64,000 nt of DNA from Leptolyngbya sp. PCC 6406 (GTDB taxonomy: Bacteria > Cyanobacteriota > Cyanobacteriia > Phormidesmidales > Phormidesmidaceae): the NCBI RefSeq assembly GCF_000332095.2, contig NZ_KI913949.1, forward strand, positions 5,066,936-5,130,935, given 5' to 3'. Shown here one piece after another: positions 40,008 to 50,989 of this stretch. The translations under genes were made by a program, and so were the position numbers. A model generated the notes under the pieces. The model saw only the letters and a list, made by a program, of their open reading frames with translations. It searched no databases and was not told the DNA's origin. Position 1 is the first letter of the stretch. Every line of letters begins with the position of its first letter.

Positions 40008-40904
40008 CTATTCCGGCGTCTCTTCCGCCGCCGCGTCAGCCTGCTCCGCTTCTCGAATTTGCTGAGATCGCAACAGCGCCTGCTCACTATTTTGACGATA
40101 GGCAACCACCCGGTCCTGGGCCGTGCGGTAACGGGCATCTTCCGTCTCCACCTCCGCCATCAGGTCCGAGGCCCGCTGCCAACGGGCGGCCAAGTCCAGC
40201 CAAGCTGCCGCCGTCGTCGCATTCTGACCATCGTTCACCGCCAACTCCGCTAGCCGCACCGCCTGGACAAAAGGATCCTGCTGAGGCGGTACAGCAGGGG
40301 GAATGTCCACTGGCTCCGGTGTCACCTCCGCTTCCGTTGAGGCTTGGCCTAGGGACAAGGTAATACCCAGACGGTTTTTCACCGCCCATCCCACCAAGAG
40401 TAGAAAGAGACATAGACTGGCTCCCCCTAACAGTCCCCGCCAGAAATGCTGCCGTTGGAAATTGATGCGCTGAATCCGTTCCCCCTTGGGGATGGGGTAG
40501 TGAGACTTCGGTTCCCGAAGATCCTGCCAAAAGCGGGTGAAGGGGTTGGGCTGCTTAAGACTGATCACCTCTGACCACAACAGTTGGTCATCCACATTAC
40601 GGGTGATCTCCTCCAGCCAGAGGAGTTGCTGTTCTCGCACAATGCGGCTGTAGAGATGGACCCGACGGATCTTGCGGGGAGACAGATCCTCCAAAATGGT
40701 GCGGACCCGCTCCACCACCTCCGTTTGGGGTAGTTGATCCACCGTCGGAGCCTCACAGAGCAATTGCAGCATGCCGTTGGCAATTACCGCCCGTGTGCGG
40801 ATACCCTCCTCCACCAGGGTGTCGTTGAGCACCTGAATGATAGCCGCCACACTTCCCTGGCGGGCTTGGCCTCTAATATCGTTGACGGGAGTAGATTGGC
40901 TCAT
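40008..40904 (-). CDS. Conserved hypothetical membrane protein
   Basis: 298 aa from MSQSTPVNDIRGQARQGSVAAIIQVLNDTL; single TM GASLCLFLLLVGWAV. Confidence 0.7.
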   Translation of the reverse strand: MSQSTPVNDIRGQARQGSVAAIIQVLNDTLVEEGIRTRAVIANGMLQLLCEAPTVDQLPQTEVVERVRTILEDLSPRKIRRVHLYSRIVREQQLLWLEEITRNVDDQLLWSEVISLKQPNPFTRFWQDLREPKSHYPIPKGERIQRINFQRQHFWRGLLGGASLCLFLLLVGWAVKNRLGITLSLGQASTEAEVTPEPVDIPPAVPPQQDPFVQAVRLAELAVNDGQNATTAAAWLDLAARWQRASDLMAEVETEDARYRTAQDRVVAYRQNSEQALLRSQQIREAEQADAAAEETPE

Positions 40905-41351
40905 GGTGAGTAGCATTGTGGCCCCAAGAGGTCAGATGGTTTCCAGCACAACATGTCCCCACGGGATTCCCCTAGAAACAGAACCCTACACCGAATATTG
41001 ATGTTGGGATGGGTCTCCTTTTCCCTGAAAAGCACCTCGGTCGAAGCTGATATTAGACCAGTTACGGACAATTGATCGAGAACTTTACAATCGCAACGTA
41101 ATGATTCACTCCCCCCCGGCTAAACCGCTATCACCCTTGATTCCTCGTTCGAAGGTAGGGGGCGATGTGAACGGTTACATCGCAACTTCACATCCTATGT
41201 CAGGTTAGAGTGTTCCAGCCCAATATTGACCACTCGCTCACTGGGCATAGGACAGGCAAGGGATTGCTCCTACGGAATTAACCTCAATCTTGGATTTCCC
41301 GGCACTGGGTAGGGCGGGTTTTGAACCTCCCATCCTGGATTTCCCGACCAA

Positions 41352-42061
41352 TCGGGATAGGGGAAAACCTCACGATCTCCCCCTCCCACACCACCCGGCG
41401 TGCGGGTCCGCACCGGGCGGTTCCTCAGAAAGGTTTAGAAGTCAAGATTCTTTCGACTCTGACTCCCAAAGCTGGCTACACCATTAAGCGCCGTTCCTAT
41501 AGCTCCCCCGAACGGGTTCAACGCTCAGAACGAGCCCCGGTGGCTCCTCTCTGCTTTCCATGGTTCGGCCCTTCGCCCTGTCTGGTCCATTACAGACCAG
41601 CATTTGACTACTATGGCCTCGGCTGACTTCTGCCTCCGGCGGCGGTTGTTGCCAACCGTCGGGCCGCCTTGATGACCGTAGGGTTCTGTGGCTACCTGGC
41701 CGTTTCCGGCCAGACCTCAATCAGGCTCCCTTAGCCTCCAAAGCTGCCTTGAAGGCAGACCTCCCCAGATAAGAACGTGAACTGTCGGTGCACCGCCGCG
41801 TCATTTACCGTATCCCCTGAACCAAAAGGCTTTGTTGTGTTGTGCCAACTCGCCCTAGGGACTCGGCCTTCTATGACGTTTCTGTTCGTCGGCTCGCACT
41901 TTTGCCGCTGGCTTCCTTCAGACCCTTCCTCGCGGAAACACCCTTGCCTTAAGCTAGTGGTTGTCCATCTCTCGGCTCCTATGACTTGCGAGCATTTGGA
42001 TGGCTGGTTCTCCCACAGGGGACTTTCACCCCATTAGTTCACGCCCATGCTGGGCGTACAC
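41352..42061 (-). mobile_element. ORF-less group II intron (type B, IIC-like), copy 2
   Basis: Near-identical 710-bp copy of 13533-14242, inserted between two units of the TAGGGCGGGTTTTGA repeat. Confidence 0.85.
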
Positions 42062-42175
42062 AAGGTAGGGCGGGTTTTGAGCCTCCCATTCTGGATTTCC
42101 CGACCAACACGAGCCAAACCCGCCCCTAGGGCGACATCCTGCCTTGGGCGCGGAAACCGCGCCCCTACGGGTAAT

Positions 42176-42934
42176 TCAAAACTCAAAACTCCTGTCACCT
42201 GTCACCCTCCCCGCTCCCGCATCCAAATGGGGACAGGTGCCAAAGTGGCGAATCTGCCAAAGATTACTGGTATGGCGAGCCATATCGGTCTGGGACCAGC
42301 GGCCCAAGTCTAGCTCGAATTCAAACAGGGCCGTATTGGCCATAGGGATTTGCCAGGTGCGATCGCACCCCATGACCTGCGCCACCAGATGCTCCAAAAT
42401 CCACTGGTGGCTGATCACCCAAAGACAATCCTGATCCTGATGCTGAGTCAGCAAATTCTGGAGGAAAGCTTGGGCGCGATCTCGGCCTGCTTGAGGCGTT
42501 TCCGCCTCGGGGATAGGAATCCAATCCCGATTAGTTTCCAACGCCGCGCAGAGGTCAGGATACTGGGCTTGAGCCTGAGACCAAGTTAGCCCAGTAAAAA
42601 TGCCCGCCTGAAATTCCGCGATCGCCGCCGTAGCCGTTACCACGATGGCCTGTCCCCCATTCTCTACCAGATGCGGGGACGCTTCCGCTGCGCCCCAGTC
42701 CTGGGGTAGCCCCGCCGAGCCCACCCCCACCCTTAACACAATATCCAGCGTCTCCACTGCCCGTTGCAGAGGGCTGGTATAGATGTGAGTGGGCGACCCC
42801 TGATTCCGAAGCCAGCAGGCTAGCTGCCCCACCTGGGTCCGGCCTCGGGCCGTGAGGCCATCCACCCCATGGCCCATCATCCGTCCCTCTTGGTTCCCCG
42901 TCGATTCCCCATGGCGAATCAGCAGAACTTTCAT
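42176..42934 (-). CDS. Histidine phosphatase family (phosphoglycerate mutase-like) protein
   Basis: MKVLLIRHGESTGNQEGRMMGHGVDGLTARGRTQVGQLACWLRNQG. Confidence 0.92.
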   Translation of the reverse strand: MKVLLIRHGESTGNQEGRMMGHGVDGLTARGRTQVGQLACWLRNQGSPTHIYTSPLQRAVETLDIVLRVGVGSAGLPQDWGAAEASPHLVENGGQAIVVTATAAIAEFQAGIFTGLTWSQAQAQYPDLCAALETNRDWIPIPEAETPQAGRDRAQAFLQNLLTQHQDQDCLWVISHQWILEHLVAQVMGCDRTWQIPMANTALFEFELDLGRWSQTDMARHTSNLWQIRHFGTCPHLDAGAGRVTGDRSFEF

Positions 42935-42941
42935 TGGTGCT

Positions 42942-43071
42942 AAGGGCTGTGGATAATCAAAGCCAGATTCCTGGTTATGGGGCAGTTACAGCCCCTAGCT
43001 TGATTCAGTAGGACGGGCGTGGTCATGCCTACCCCACAAGGGTTTCCTCCTTAATTGTCCACACGCCCTAG
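42942..43071. repeat. MITE-like repeat copy 2 (inverted relative to copy 1)
   Basis: CTAAGGGCTGTGGATAATCAAAGCC...TTAATTGTCCACACGCCCTAG. Confidence 0.8.
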
Positions 43072-43136
43072 AACTTTTCAACCATCCTCTTACAATGGCT
43101 ATCAGACCTTAACCTTTAGCCCCGCGCCTCAGTGCC

Positions 43137-43481
43137 ATGATGCTGAAATCCACCACCCGCCACGTCCAAATCTACACGGCTGAATTGCAGAACGACGACT
43201 TCGTCCCCAGCGAGTCCGTCCTCACCCTGGATGTTGATCCCGACAATGAATTCAACTGGTCTGAGGACAGCCTCAAGCAGGTCTATCAGGAATTTGAACG
43301 GCTGGTGGAGGCATCCAGCGGCGCAGACCTAACCGACTACAACCTGCGCCGCATCGGGTCGGATCTCGAACATTTCATTCGGACCCTATTGCAACAGGGC
43401 GAAATCAGCTACAACATTCGCAGTCGCGCCATCAACTACAGCATGGGGCTACCCCAGGTCGTTGCCAAACCCGACGCCTAG
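43137..43481 (+). CDS. ndhM: NAD(P)H-quinone oxidoreductase subunit M
   Basis: MLKSTTRHVQIYTAELQNDDFVPSESVLTLDVDPDNEFNW...LRRIGSDLEHFIRTLLQQGEISYNIRSRAINYSMGLPQV. Confidence 0.95.
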   Translation: MMLKSTTRHVQIYTAELQNDDFVPSESVLTLDVDPDNEFNWSEDSLKQVYQEFERLVEASSGADLTDYNLRRIGSDLEHFIRTLLQQGEISYNIRSRAINYSMGLPQVVAKPDA

Positions 43482-43512
43482 AATCCAGTGGCAGAAACAC
43501 TCTCCAGGTTTA

Positions 43513-43644
43513 CTAGGGGCTGTGGACAATCAAAGCCAGGTTCCTGGTTATAGGGCGGTTACAGCCCCTAGCTTGATTCAGTAGGGCGGGCGTGGTCATG
43601 CCTACCCCGCAAGGGTTTCCTCGTTAATTGCCCACACGCCCTAG
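43513..43644. repeat. MITE-like repeat copy 3
   Basis: CTAGGGGCTGTGGACAATCAAAGCC...TTAATTGCCCACACGCCCTAG. Confidence 0.8.
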
Positions 43645-43668
43645 GGCGGAGCGCACCGTCCCCTCCAC

Positions 43669-46014
43669 ATGCCCTTGTCCCCTCTGCAAAAGCCCGTGAT
43701 TCATTGCTTTAACCCCAACTGTCAGGCTGCTAATGGCGACTCCCACACCGTCTGCCAAAAGTGTCATTGGCCCCTAGTTCGAAGGTTTCTCTGGGCTGTG
43801 GGGGTGGGAGCCGATCAGCTTCCCCCAGGCACGCTGTTGGCAGGACGCTATCGGGTTGTACAGTCTCAGATTCTCCTAGATATTCACCCTTCGCGACCCC
43901 CCATTTCGCTAGAGGATGTGCCCGCCGAGGCCCTACCCTACCTCTACCTGTCTCCCCATCTCCGGACCATTCCCCGACCCTTCGCCTTAGTCGAGTCCCC
44001 CACGGGTTCCGGCTCGCTGCTGCTACTGGAAGAGGTGCCGGTACAAACAGCACCGGATCCAGCCCAGCCTCCCCTAATCCTGCCTAGCTTGATCGAGGCT
44101 TGGCCCTCTGCCAGTGCTATCCACCAAATCTCCTGGCTGTGGCAGGTGGCCCAGCTCTGGGAACCCCTCCAGGGTCAAAAGGCGATCGCCTCCCTTTTCC
44201 AGCAGGATCTGGTGCGGGTAGATGGTGCGGATCTACGCCTCCTAGCTCTGGAGGTGGATTTGGCAGAGACCTCGGTGGATCTGGTGGCCTTGGGGCAGCA
44301 GTGGCAGGAGCTAATCAGTGAGGCCCAGCCCCCATTGCGTCCCTACCTAGAAGCCCTGATCCAAGGACTCCGGCAAGGGGCCTTTACCCCATACTCCCTC
44401 CAACAATCTCTGCTCCAAGCCCTAGAGCAACTCACCGTTCCGGCCCAACGCCTCGTCCAGTTTGTCACCTACACCGATAAGGGGCCTACCCGTCAGCGCA
44501 ACGAAGATGCCTGCTATCCTCCCTCGGGTACCGTCGGTGCAAGCCCAGTGGTCGCCGCCCAGGTGAATGGCCGTAATCCGGCACCATTACTACTGGTCTG
44601 TGACGGCATCGGCGGGCACCAGGGGGGCGACGTAGCCTCGCGTGTGGCTATTGAAACTGTAACCCAGCACCTCCAGCACCTTTTGGCTACGCCCAATCTA
44701 TCCCATGCCACTCTAGCAACGGCCCTAGAGCAAGCGGTTCTCCAAGCCAACCAAACCCTATCAGAACAAAATGATCAAGCCCAGCGCCAAGCCCGAGATC
44801 GCATGGGCACCACCCTCGTCATTGCCGTTGTCTACGGAGCCCGTTTTTACCTAGCCCACCTCGGAGACAGTCGAGCCTACCAGATTCGCCCCGGAGGCTG
44901 TCGCCAGATCACCCTTGATGACGATGTGGCCAGTCGAGAAATGCGCCTAGGCCATAGCCTCTACCATGAGGCCCTGCGAAATCCGGGTTCCGGCTCCCTG
45001 GTGCAGGCCATCGGCATGGCAGATTCCCAGTACCTCCATCCCACCGTCCAGATGCAGGTATTGGCAGAGGATAGCTTGGTGCTGATCTGTTCCGATGGCC
45101 TCAGTGACAACGATCTCGTGGAGCGGCTGTGGTCCCAGGAACTCCTGCCGGTGCTTCAGGGAAGCCCTTCCGTAGAGATCGCCGGTCAACGCTTGATTCA
45201 GCTTGCCAATACCCACAACGGCCACGACAACGTCACCTTGGGGCTGCTCCGCATGACGGTGCCCTCGGCAGAAACCCTACCCACCCTAGAAGCCACCCTG
45301 GCCATTCCCAAGGTGGAAACCACCCCTTCAAAGTCCAGTCGGATGGCTGCTCCTTCCCCGTCCGCGTCCCGCACGAAGCGCCACCTGCGGCTCCTGCCCC
45401 TGCTGCTGAGCGGGATTGTGGTTACGGCCCTCGGGGCTGGAGCCGCATTGGCCTGGTGGAATTGGGGCCAACCCCGCCTGCGACAGTCCGCATCTACCCC
45501 GACCGGAGCGGGCCAACCCCTGTCCCCTGCCGCCGCTCCCCCTGGGACGCCAGCGGGGGTGACTGATCTTGCCGTGGGGGAGGTGCTTCAGGTGCGATCC
45601 CCAGTTCCCCCGTCACAGTCTGGTAGGCTGACCTTGGTTCCCGAAATTCCTGCCTCTCCCCCACCCGATGCCCTCACGCAGCCTGCCTTGGTTCTGCCTG
45701 TGGGGAGCACAATACAGATTGTCACCCGCCAAAAAGAACCAGACAATCAGCTTTGGATGCGGTTAAAAGTCTGTTCTATTCCGTCCGGGGAATCTTCATC
45801 AGGGGCCTCTTTCGGGGAACCCTCAAGTATTGGGGTTACCAATCAACCAGGGAGTAACCTGCCCAGTGGCGGTGGTCAAGGGCCGATTTCCCAGGGAGAT
45901 AACGCCCTTCGGTTTGCCCAGCCCGGAGATGAGGGCTGGATTCTAGAAACTACCGTTCAGCCAACGGTACAGCGCCTCACCCCCCAGGACGGCACCCCCA
46001 ATGCCTGCTCCTAG
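43669..46014 (+). CDS. PP2C-family serine/threonine phosphatase with N-terminal zinc-ribbon and C-terminal TM/extracytoplasmic region
   Basis: CFNPNCQAANGDSHTVCQKC; TDKGPTRQRNEDACYPP...LLVCDGIGGHQGGDVASRVA...LAHLGDSRAYQIR...LICSDGLSDND; TM LRLLPLLLSGIVVTALGAGAALAWW. Confidence 0.9.
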   Translation: MPLSPLQKPVIHCFNPNCQAANGDSHTVCQKCHWPLVRRFLWAVGVGADQLPPGTLLAGRYRVVQSQILLDIHPSRPPISLEDVPAEALPYLYLSPHLRTIPRPFALVESPTGSGSLLLLEEVPVQTAPDPAQPPLILPSLIEAWPSASAIHQISWLWQVAQLWEPLQGQKAIASLFQQDLVRVDGADLRLLALEVDLAETSVDLVALGQQWQELISEAQPPLRPYLEALIQGLRQGAFTPYSLQQSLLQALEQLTVPAQRLVQFVTYTDKGPTRQRNEDACYPPSGTVGASPVVAAQVNGRNPAPLLLVCDGIGGHQGGDVASRVAIETVTQHLQHLLATPNLSHATLATALEQAVLQANQTLSEQNDQAQRQARDRMGTTLVIAVVYGARFYLAHLGDSRAYQIRPGGCRQITLDDDVASREMRLGHSLYHEALRNPGSGSLVQAIGMADSQYLHPTVQMQVLAEDSLVLICSDGLSDNDLVERLWSQELLPVLQGSPSVEIAGQRLIQLANTHNGHDNVTLGLLRMTVPSAETLPTLEATLAIPKVETTPSKSSRMAAPSPSASRTKRHLRLLPLLLSGIVVTALGAGAALAWWNWGQPRLRQSASTPTGAGQPLSPAAAPPGTPAGVTDLAVGEVLQVRSPVPPSQSGRLTLVPEIPASPPPDALTQPALVLPVGSTIQIVTRQKEPDNQLWMRLKVCSIPSGESSSGASFGEPSSIGVTNQPGSNLPSGGGQGPISQGDNALRFAQPGDEGWILETTVQPTVQRLTPQDGTPNACS

Positions 46015-46080
46015 GCTCCCCTGGACCAATGCTCCCCGCTGTCAGTCCCCGTCCCCGTGCCGCCTTGATGCCTCCCTGTA

Positions 46081-47715
46081 ATGACATCTGCTGATCCCGT
46101 TTCTCTGCGAATTGCTATCGAGCGGCTCTCTAGCGCCAGCGGCAATCACTATGCTATCTGGGTCGTAGAGTCGCCCTATCCCGGTGGTTATGTTCACCAC
46201 GATCAGGTTTGGTCTGCGGATCAGCAAAGTCTGTGGCAAACGTGGCTAGAGTATTTTTCTCTCCGGGGGCTGCCCCAGGTTCCCCATGTCCCCTCGGCCT
46301 ATGTGCCCCAGTTTGTTGCGGATGGTCTGACGGATTCGGGAGGCCAAACGAGTCCTAAGGGCTACACCAGCCGTCTCATGCAGACCCTGGGTCTCCAGCT
46401 CTGGGAATGGCTGTTTGACGGGCCAATCCAGAGCAGTCTGGATCAAAGTTTGGGCATTGCCATGGGACAGGACAAGCCCCTACGCCTAGGGCTGGATATC
46501 CGCGATCCCGATCTGATCTCCCTACCCTGGGAAATTATGCAGTCCCAGCCAGGACGGCAAGCCTTTTCCCTCGCCGAAAGTGTGCGCTTTAGCCGTACCA
46601 CCAGTGATGTGGATCCCCTACCGGAGCTGCACCTGGATCGCAGTCTCAAGATTTTGCTGGTGCTGGGCCAAGATGACCTACCTGGGAGCACCAGTTCTCC
46701 TTCTGCGAGCATCGCAACCCTCCAACTTCAGGCAGAGGCTGATACCCTCAAGCGCTTGCTCCAGGGGGACATGACCTCGGCCATACGGCGGGGCCTGATG
46801 GCGGACTGCCAAGTAGATGTGCTACTCCAGCCCTCCCCTGCTGCCCTAACTAAGGCTCTGGAACGGGGACAATACAATGTTTTCTTCTATGCCGGCCATG
46901 GCGTGCCCGCCCCCGATGGCGGGTTCCTCTTCCTTCAGCCCCAGGCTCCTCTCAATGGCACCGAACTAGCCCAAGTGCTAACCCGTTGTCGGGTTAAGGT
47001 AGCGGTGTTCAACACATGCTGGGGGGCTCAGCCCGATCAGCAGCGCCAACAGGCCATTGCCCGCAGTAGCCTAGCGGAGGTGTTACTGCACCATGGCGTT
47101 CCTGCTGTGCTCGCCATGCGGGACTCTATCGCCGATGAGGAAGCCTTGAGTTTTATCCAAGCCTTTACCCAGGCCCTAGCTCAGCAGCATTCCGTAGACC
47201 GGGCGGTTGCGATCGCACGGCAACAACTCCTCACCCTCTACAAGTTCAACCAGCCTGCCTGGACCCTGCCCGTGCTGTATATGCACCCCGATTTTGATGG
47301 TCAGGTTCTGGCTATCCCCGATACTGAAATTACCCGCCTGCCGGGGGGCGGCAGTGGCCCCCAGCAAATTGCCGCCATCCGCTCCGTCGATAATCCCACC
47401 TTGATATGGCCCATCTACGGGGGCATGATGCGGGTGGGCCGTCTGCCCGACAATGACTTGGTTATTCCCGAACCCTGGGTATCCAGCAAACACGCTGAAA
47501 TTTTTTGTCGTCAAACCTCCAGTGGGACCCCGGAGTCTGGTCCCACCCTGACCTACTACCTGAGGGACTATTCCCGCTATGGCACCCTTTACCAAACCAA
47601 TGGGCGCTGGTCCCAAGTCCATCGCCAGGAAGTGGCTCTGACCACTGGCACCCAGCTACGCTTTGGCAGTCCCCAAGGGCGTCTGATGGAGTTCGTCCTA
47701 GAGGTGCCTAGTTAG
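46081..47715 (+). CDS. CHAT (caspase-like) domain protein with C-terminal FHA domain
   Basis: YNVFFYAGHGVPAPDGGFLFLQP and VKVAVFNTCWGAQ (His/Cys dyad); FHA: MRVGRLPDNDLVIPEPWVSSKHAEIFCR...YYLRDYSRYGTLYQTNGRW. Confidence 0.88.
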   Translation: MTSADPVSLRIAIERLSSASGNHYAIWVVESPYPGGYVHHDQVWSADQQSLWQTWLEYFSLRGLPQVPHVPSAYVPQFVADGLTDSGGQTSPKGYTSRLMQTLGLQLWEWLFDGPIQSSLDQSLGIAMGQDKPLRLGLDIRDPDLISLPWEIMQSQPGRQAFSLAESVRFSRTTSDVDPLPELHLDRSLKILLVLGQDDLPGSTSSPSASIATLQLQAEADTLKRLLQGDMTSAIRRGLMADCQVDVLLQPSPAALTKALERGQYNVFFYAGHGVPAPDGGFLFLQPQAPLNGTELAQVLTRCRVKVAVFNTCWGAQPDQQRQQAIARSSLAEVLLHHGVPAVLAMRDSIADEEALSFIQAFTQALAQQHSVDRAVAIARQQLLTLYKFNQPAWTLPVLYMHPDFDGQVLAIPDTEITRLPGGGSGPQQIAAIRSVDNPTLIWPIYGGMMRVGRLPDNDLVIPEPWVSSKHAEIFCRQTSSGTPESGPTLTYYLRDYSRYGTLYQTNGRWSQVHRQEVALTTGTQLRFGSPQGRLMEFVLEVPS

Positions 47716-48248
47716 GATTTCAGGTCCAGAAGCCCTGATTCCTTGAGCTTGGGATTAAAGCGTAGGGCCATGGTGACCCCCCGCGCTTCCAGGGCTGCGA
47801 AAATATCGCCTTCCAAACGGCGAGCCATATTTTTCAAAAACTTGATTTGCCCGAGTTCGTCGAGGGTGGCATAGTGGGCCTTTTCCTCCGGGGTCATGGT
47901 GGCGGCGGCATCGATGGCGGCGGTCCAAGCTGCCTCATCCTGGTTGCCGGGGGGCGTACCGTTCTCCGTAATCCAAGCACTACGAATCCCCTCTAGTAGG
48001 GTGCGACTGGGACGGTCGATGGTCTGCACCTTGTACCAGTGGCAGGCGTGGGGCTGGCGCACCAGGTGCTGTTTGAGACTCTGGTAAACATCGCGGGAAT
48101 AGCCCACATATTGCAACACTTGGGCTTGGTCAAAAATGGCGTAAATACCGACCCGACCCTGATGGGTGGTGGGAATTTCTCCGGCGGCGTCTAGATAGGG
48201 TAGGAGGTCTAGGGTCGCTAGGGTCGAGGCAGGGGCTTGGGAGGTCAT
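47712..48248 (-). CDS. GIY-YIG nuclease family protein
   Basis: GRVGIYAIFDQAQVLQYVGYSRDVYQSLKQHLVRQPHACHWYKV; 3' end overlaps the CHAT-FHA stop by 4 bp. Confidence 0.85.
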   Translation of the reverse strand: MTSQAPASTLATLDLLPYLDAAGEIPTTHQGRVGIYAIFDQAQVLQYVGYSRDVYQSLKQHLVRQPHACHWYKVQTIDRPSRTLLEGIRSAWITENGTPPGNQDEAAWTAAIDAAATMTPEEKAHYATLDELGQIKFLKNMARRLEGDIFAALEARGVTMALRFNPKLKESGLLDLKS

Positions 48249-48550
48249 GGGCAGGGCTCGCAACAGGCAGTCTTTCCAGGCTATAGCGAAGCCCCTAGGA
48301 GGGGGGATAGTCCCGTTAAGAATCGTTGCCGTTTTTGCCGCGCCCTAACCCGGTGTTTCAAGGTGAAGGGAACGCGATAGCCCCTTTGGGTCGGTCTCTA
48401 ACCATCGCTCTGCTGGAGCCATTTCTAAGGAACCCGAATCCTTAATAATGTGCAATTCTTGTGGGTCAGGCAAGATGCCTGACCGTGGACAGCCGTCCCG
48501 GCTATCCCACGTTATTTGATCTCTACGCCTAAGCATCGCCCCTAGAAATT

Positions 48551-48667
48551 ATGCAGTCTGTCCGCAACGTTATTAACGTCATCATTGCCATTGTGCTCTT
48601 GGGCTTTATTGGGCTCAATCTGTTTCGTCTAACCGTCCTTTTTCTATCCAGCCAGCAGTTGATCTAG
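48551..48667 (+). CDS. Candidate 38-aa single-TM small protein
   Basis: MQSVRNVINVIIAIVLLGFIGLNLFRLTVLFLSSQQLI*; below ORF-track size cutoff; stop lies in the MITE CTAG boundary. Confidence 0.45.
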   Translation: MQSVRNVINVIIAIVLLGFIGLNLFRLTVLFLSSQQLI

Positions 48668-48795
48668 GGCGCGGGGACAATCAACGGCGAAACCCTTACC
48701 GGGCAGGCATGACCACGCCCGCTCTACTAAATCAAGCGAGGGGCTTTAACTGCCCCATAACCAGGAATCTGGCTTTGATGTTCCACAGCGCCTAG
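48664..48795. repeat. MITE-like repeat copy 4
   Basis: CTAGGGCGCGGGGACAATCAACGG...TTGATGTTCCACAGCGCCTAG. Confidence 0.8.
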
Positions 48796-48815
48796 TACAC
48801 TAACCTGAGTTCGGG

Positions 48816-49010
48816 TTAAGCGGATTGAGGGAGAGCAAAGTTAAGATTGAGCGATGGCTTCTTGGGCTGATGACAGTAAGCAATTAAGCCAAAGATGACA
48901 TTGACCATGAAATTGGTAGGGCTGCGATGCCGAGATCGTTGCCAGCGGGGCTCAAATTGCTGGCAGAAGTCATCGATAATAGGGGGGCCTGCTGATACTT
49001 GGTTTTTCAC
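48816..49010 (-). pseudogene. Transposase C-terminal fragment
   Basis: [29 protein letters not shown] resembles the C-terminus of DDE transposases; no remaining catalytic part. Confidence 0.45.
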
Positions 49011-49077
49011 CCTTCAGCTTACAAAGCCCCTCCTTTCCTTATCCCGAACCCAGGTTATTTTATTGCAGCACCTATCC

Positions 49078-50085
<1,008 letters not shown>

Positions 50086-50230
50086 TCAGAATCTCACAAG
50101 GACGAGCCCCTCGAATGGGATTTAGTGGGTCTAGGGCGTTAAGTTTTTCAACGACAATGCTACTTCGCGGTGGGTTTCCAGGGAATTGCTGAGGGATCAT
50201 CCAGGGAATTGCCGGGGAATCAGAGGCTGC

Positions 50231-50935
50231 TCACGGGGCAACAGGAGGCTCACCATCAGCCTCTGGGGCTAGGATGATGCCAATCTCCAACGGCCCTCCC
50301 AGGGTGGAACTGACTTCATTGCCCTCGTAGCCATGGATCGCGGGCATATAGTTGAGGGGCTTAGTGCGATCGCGATAATCTGCCGCCTCGATTTGAATCT
50401 GCTGGGCAATCTCCAAGGCTGTTTTAGAGGGCGGCGGAGAGGCTTCCAACCAATGCAGCTTGAAGCTGACCTGGCGTACCAGCCACCGCTGGGTTTCGGG
50501 ATCAATCGTCACGTCAATATTGAACTTTCCCGACTTCTGCAACACCAGGGCCATCAGGCGCTCAATCAGCGTTTCCCCCATTTCCACCAGAGGCAGTTGG
50601 TGGGTTTGAAGGTAGGCATGGATCGTGTCCCAAAGCGCTGCCTCCAAATCCCCTTGTTGCAAACAGCGGGCCACTTGGGCCGCGACGCCCCGCCAAGCCG
50701 GAGCAACCCCGCGCTGCAAAATGGCTTGCAGGTTAAAGCGTTCCCCTACATGGGCCATAATCGCTTCGGTTTCAGCCCGCGTCAGGGAGCCATCGGCCAC
50801 CATCGGTATGATCGCCAGCAGAGTGGGCCGCAGGGCATCTAGGGCCAAGGTGGGGGCGTGATCCTGCACATAGGCGCTGAGGATGTCGAGGACGTGGCTG
50901 CGTAGGTTTTGCAGATCGTGATCGAGGGTAACCAT
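50231..50935 (-). CDS. Conserved hypothetical protein
   Basis: 234-aa ORF, cyanobacteria-type conserved hypothetical; no domain recognised with certainty. Confidence 0.65.
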   Translation of the reverse strand: MVTLDHDLQNLRSHVLDILSAYVQDHAPTLALDALRPTLLAIIPMVADGSLTRAETEAIMAHVGERFNLQAILQRGVAPAWRGVAAQVARCLQQGDLEAALWDTIHAYLQTHQLPLVEMGETLIERLMALVLQKSGKFNIDVTIDPETQRWLVRQVSFKLHWLEASPPPSKTALEIAQQIQIEAADYRDRTKPLNYMPAIHGYEGNEVSSTLGGPLEIGIILAPEADGEPPVAP

Positions 50936-50989
50936 AAGCCTCCTGGCTCTTAGGGATGGGGATATCTCAAGGGGACAAGAGGGGAGTGC

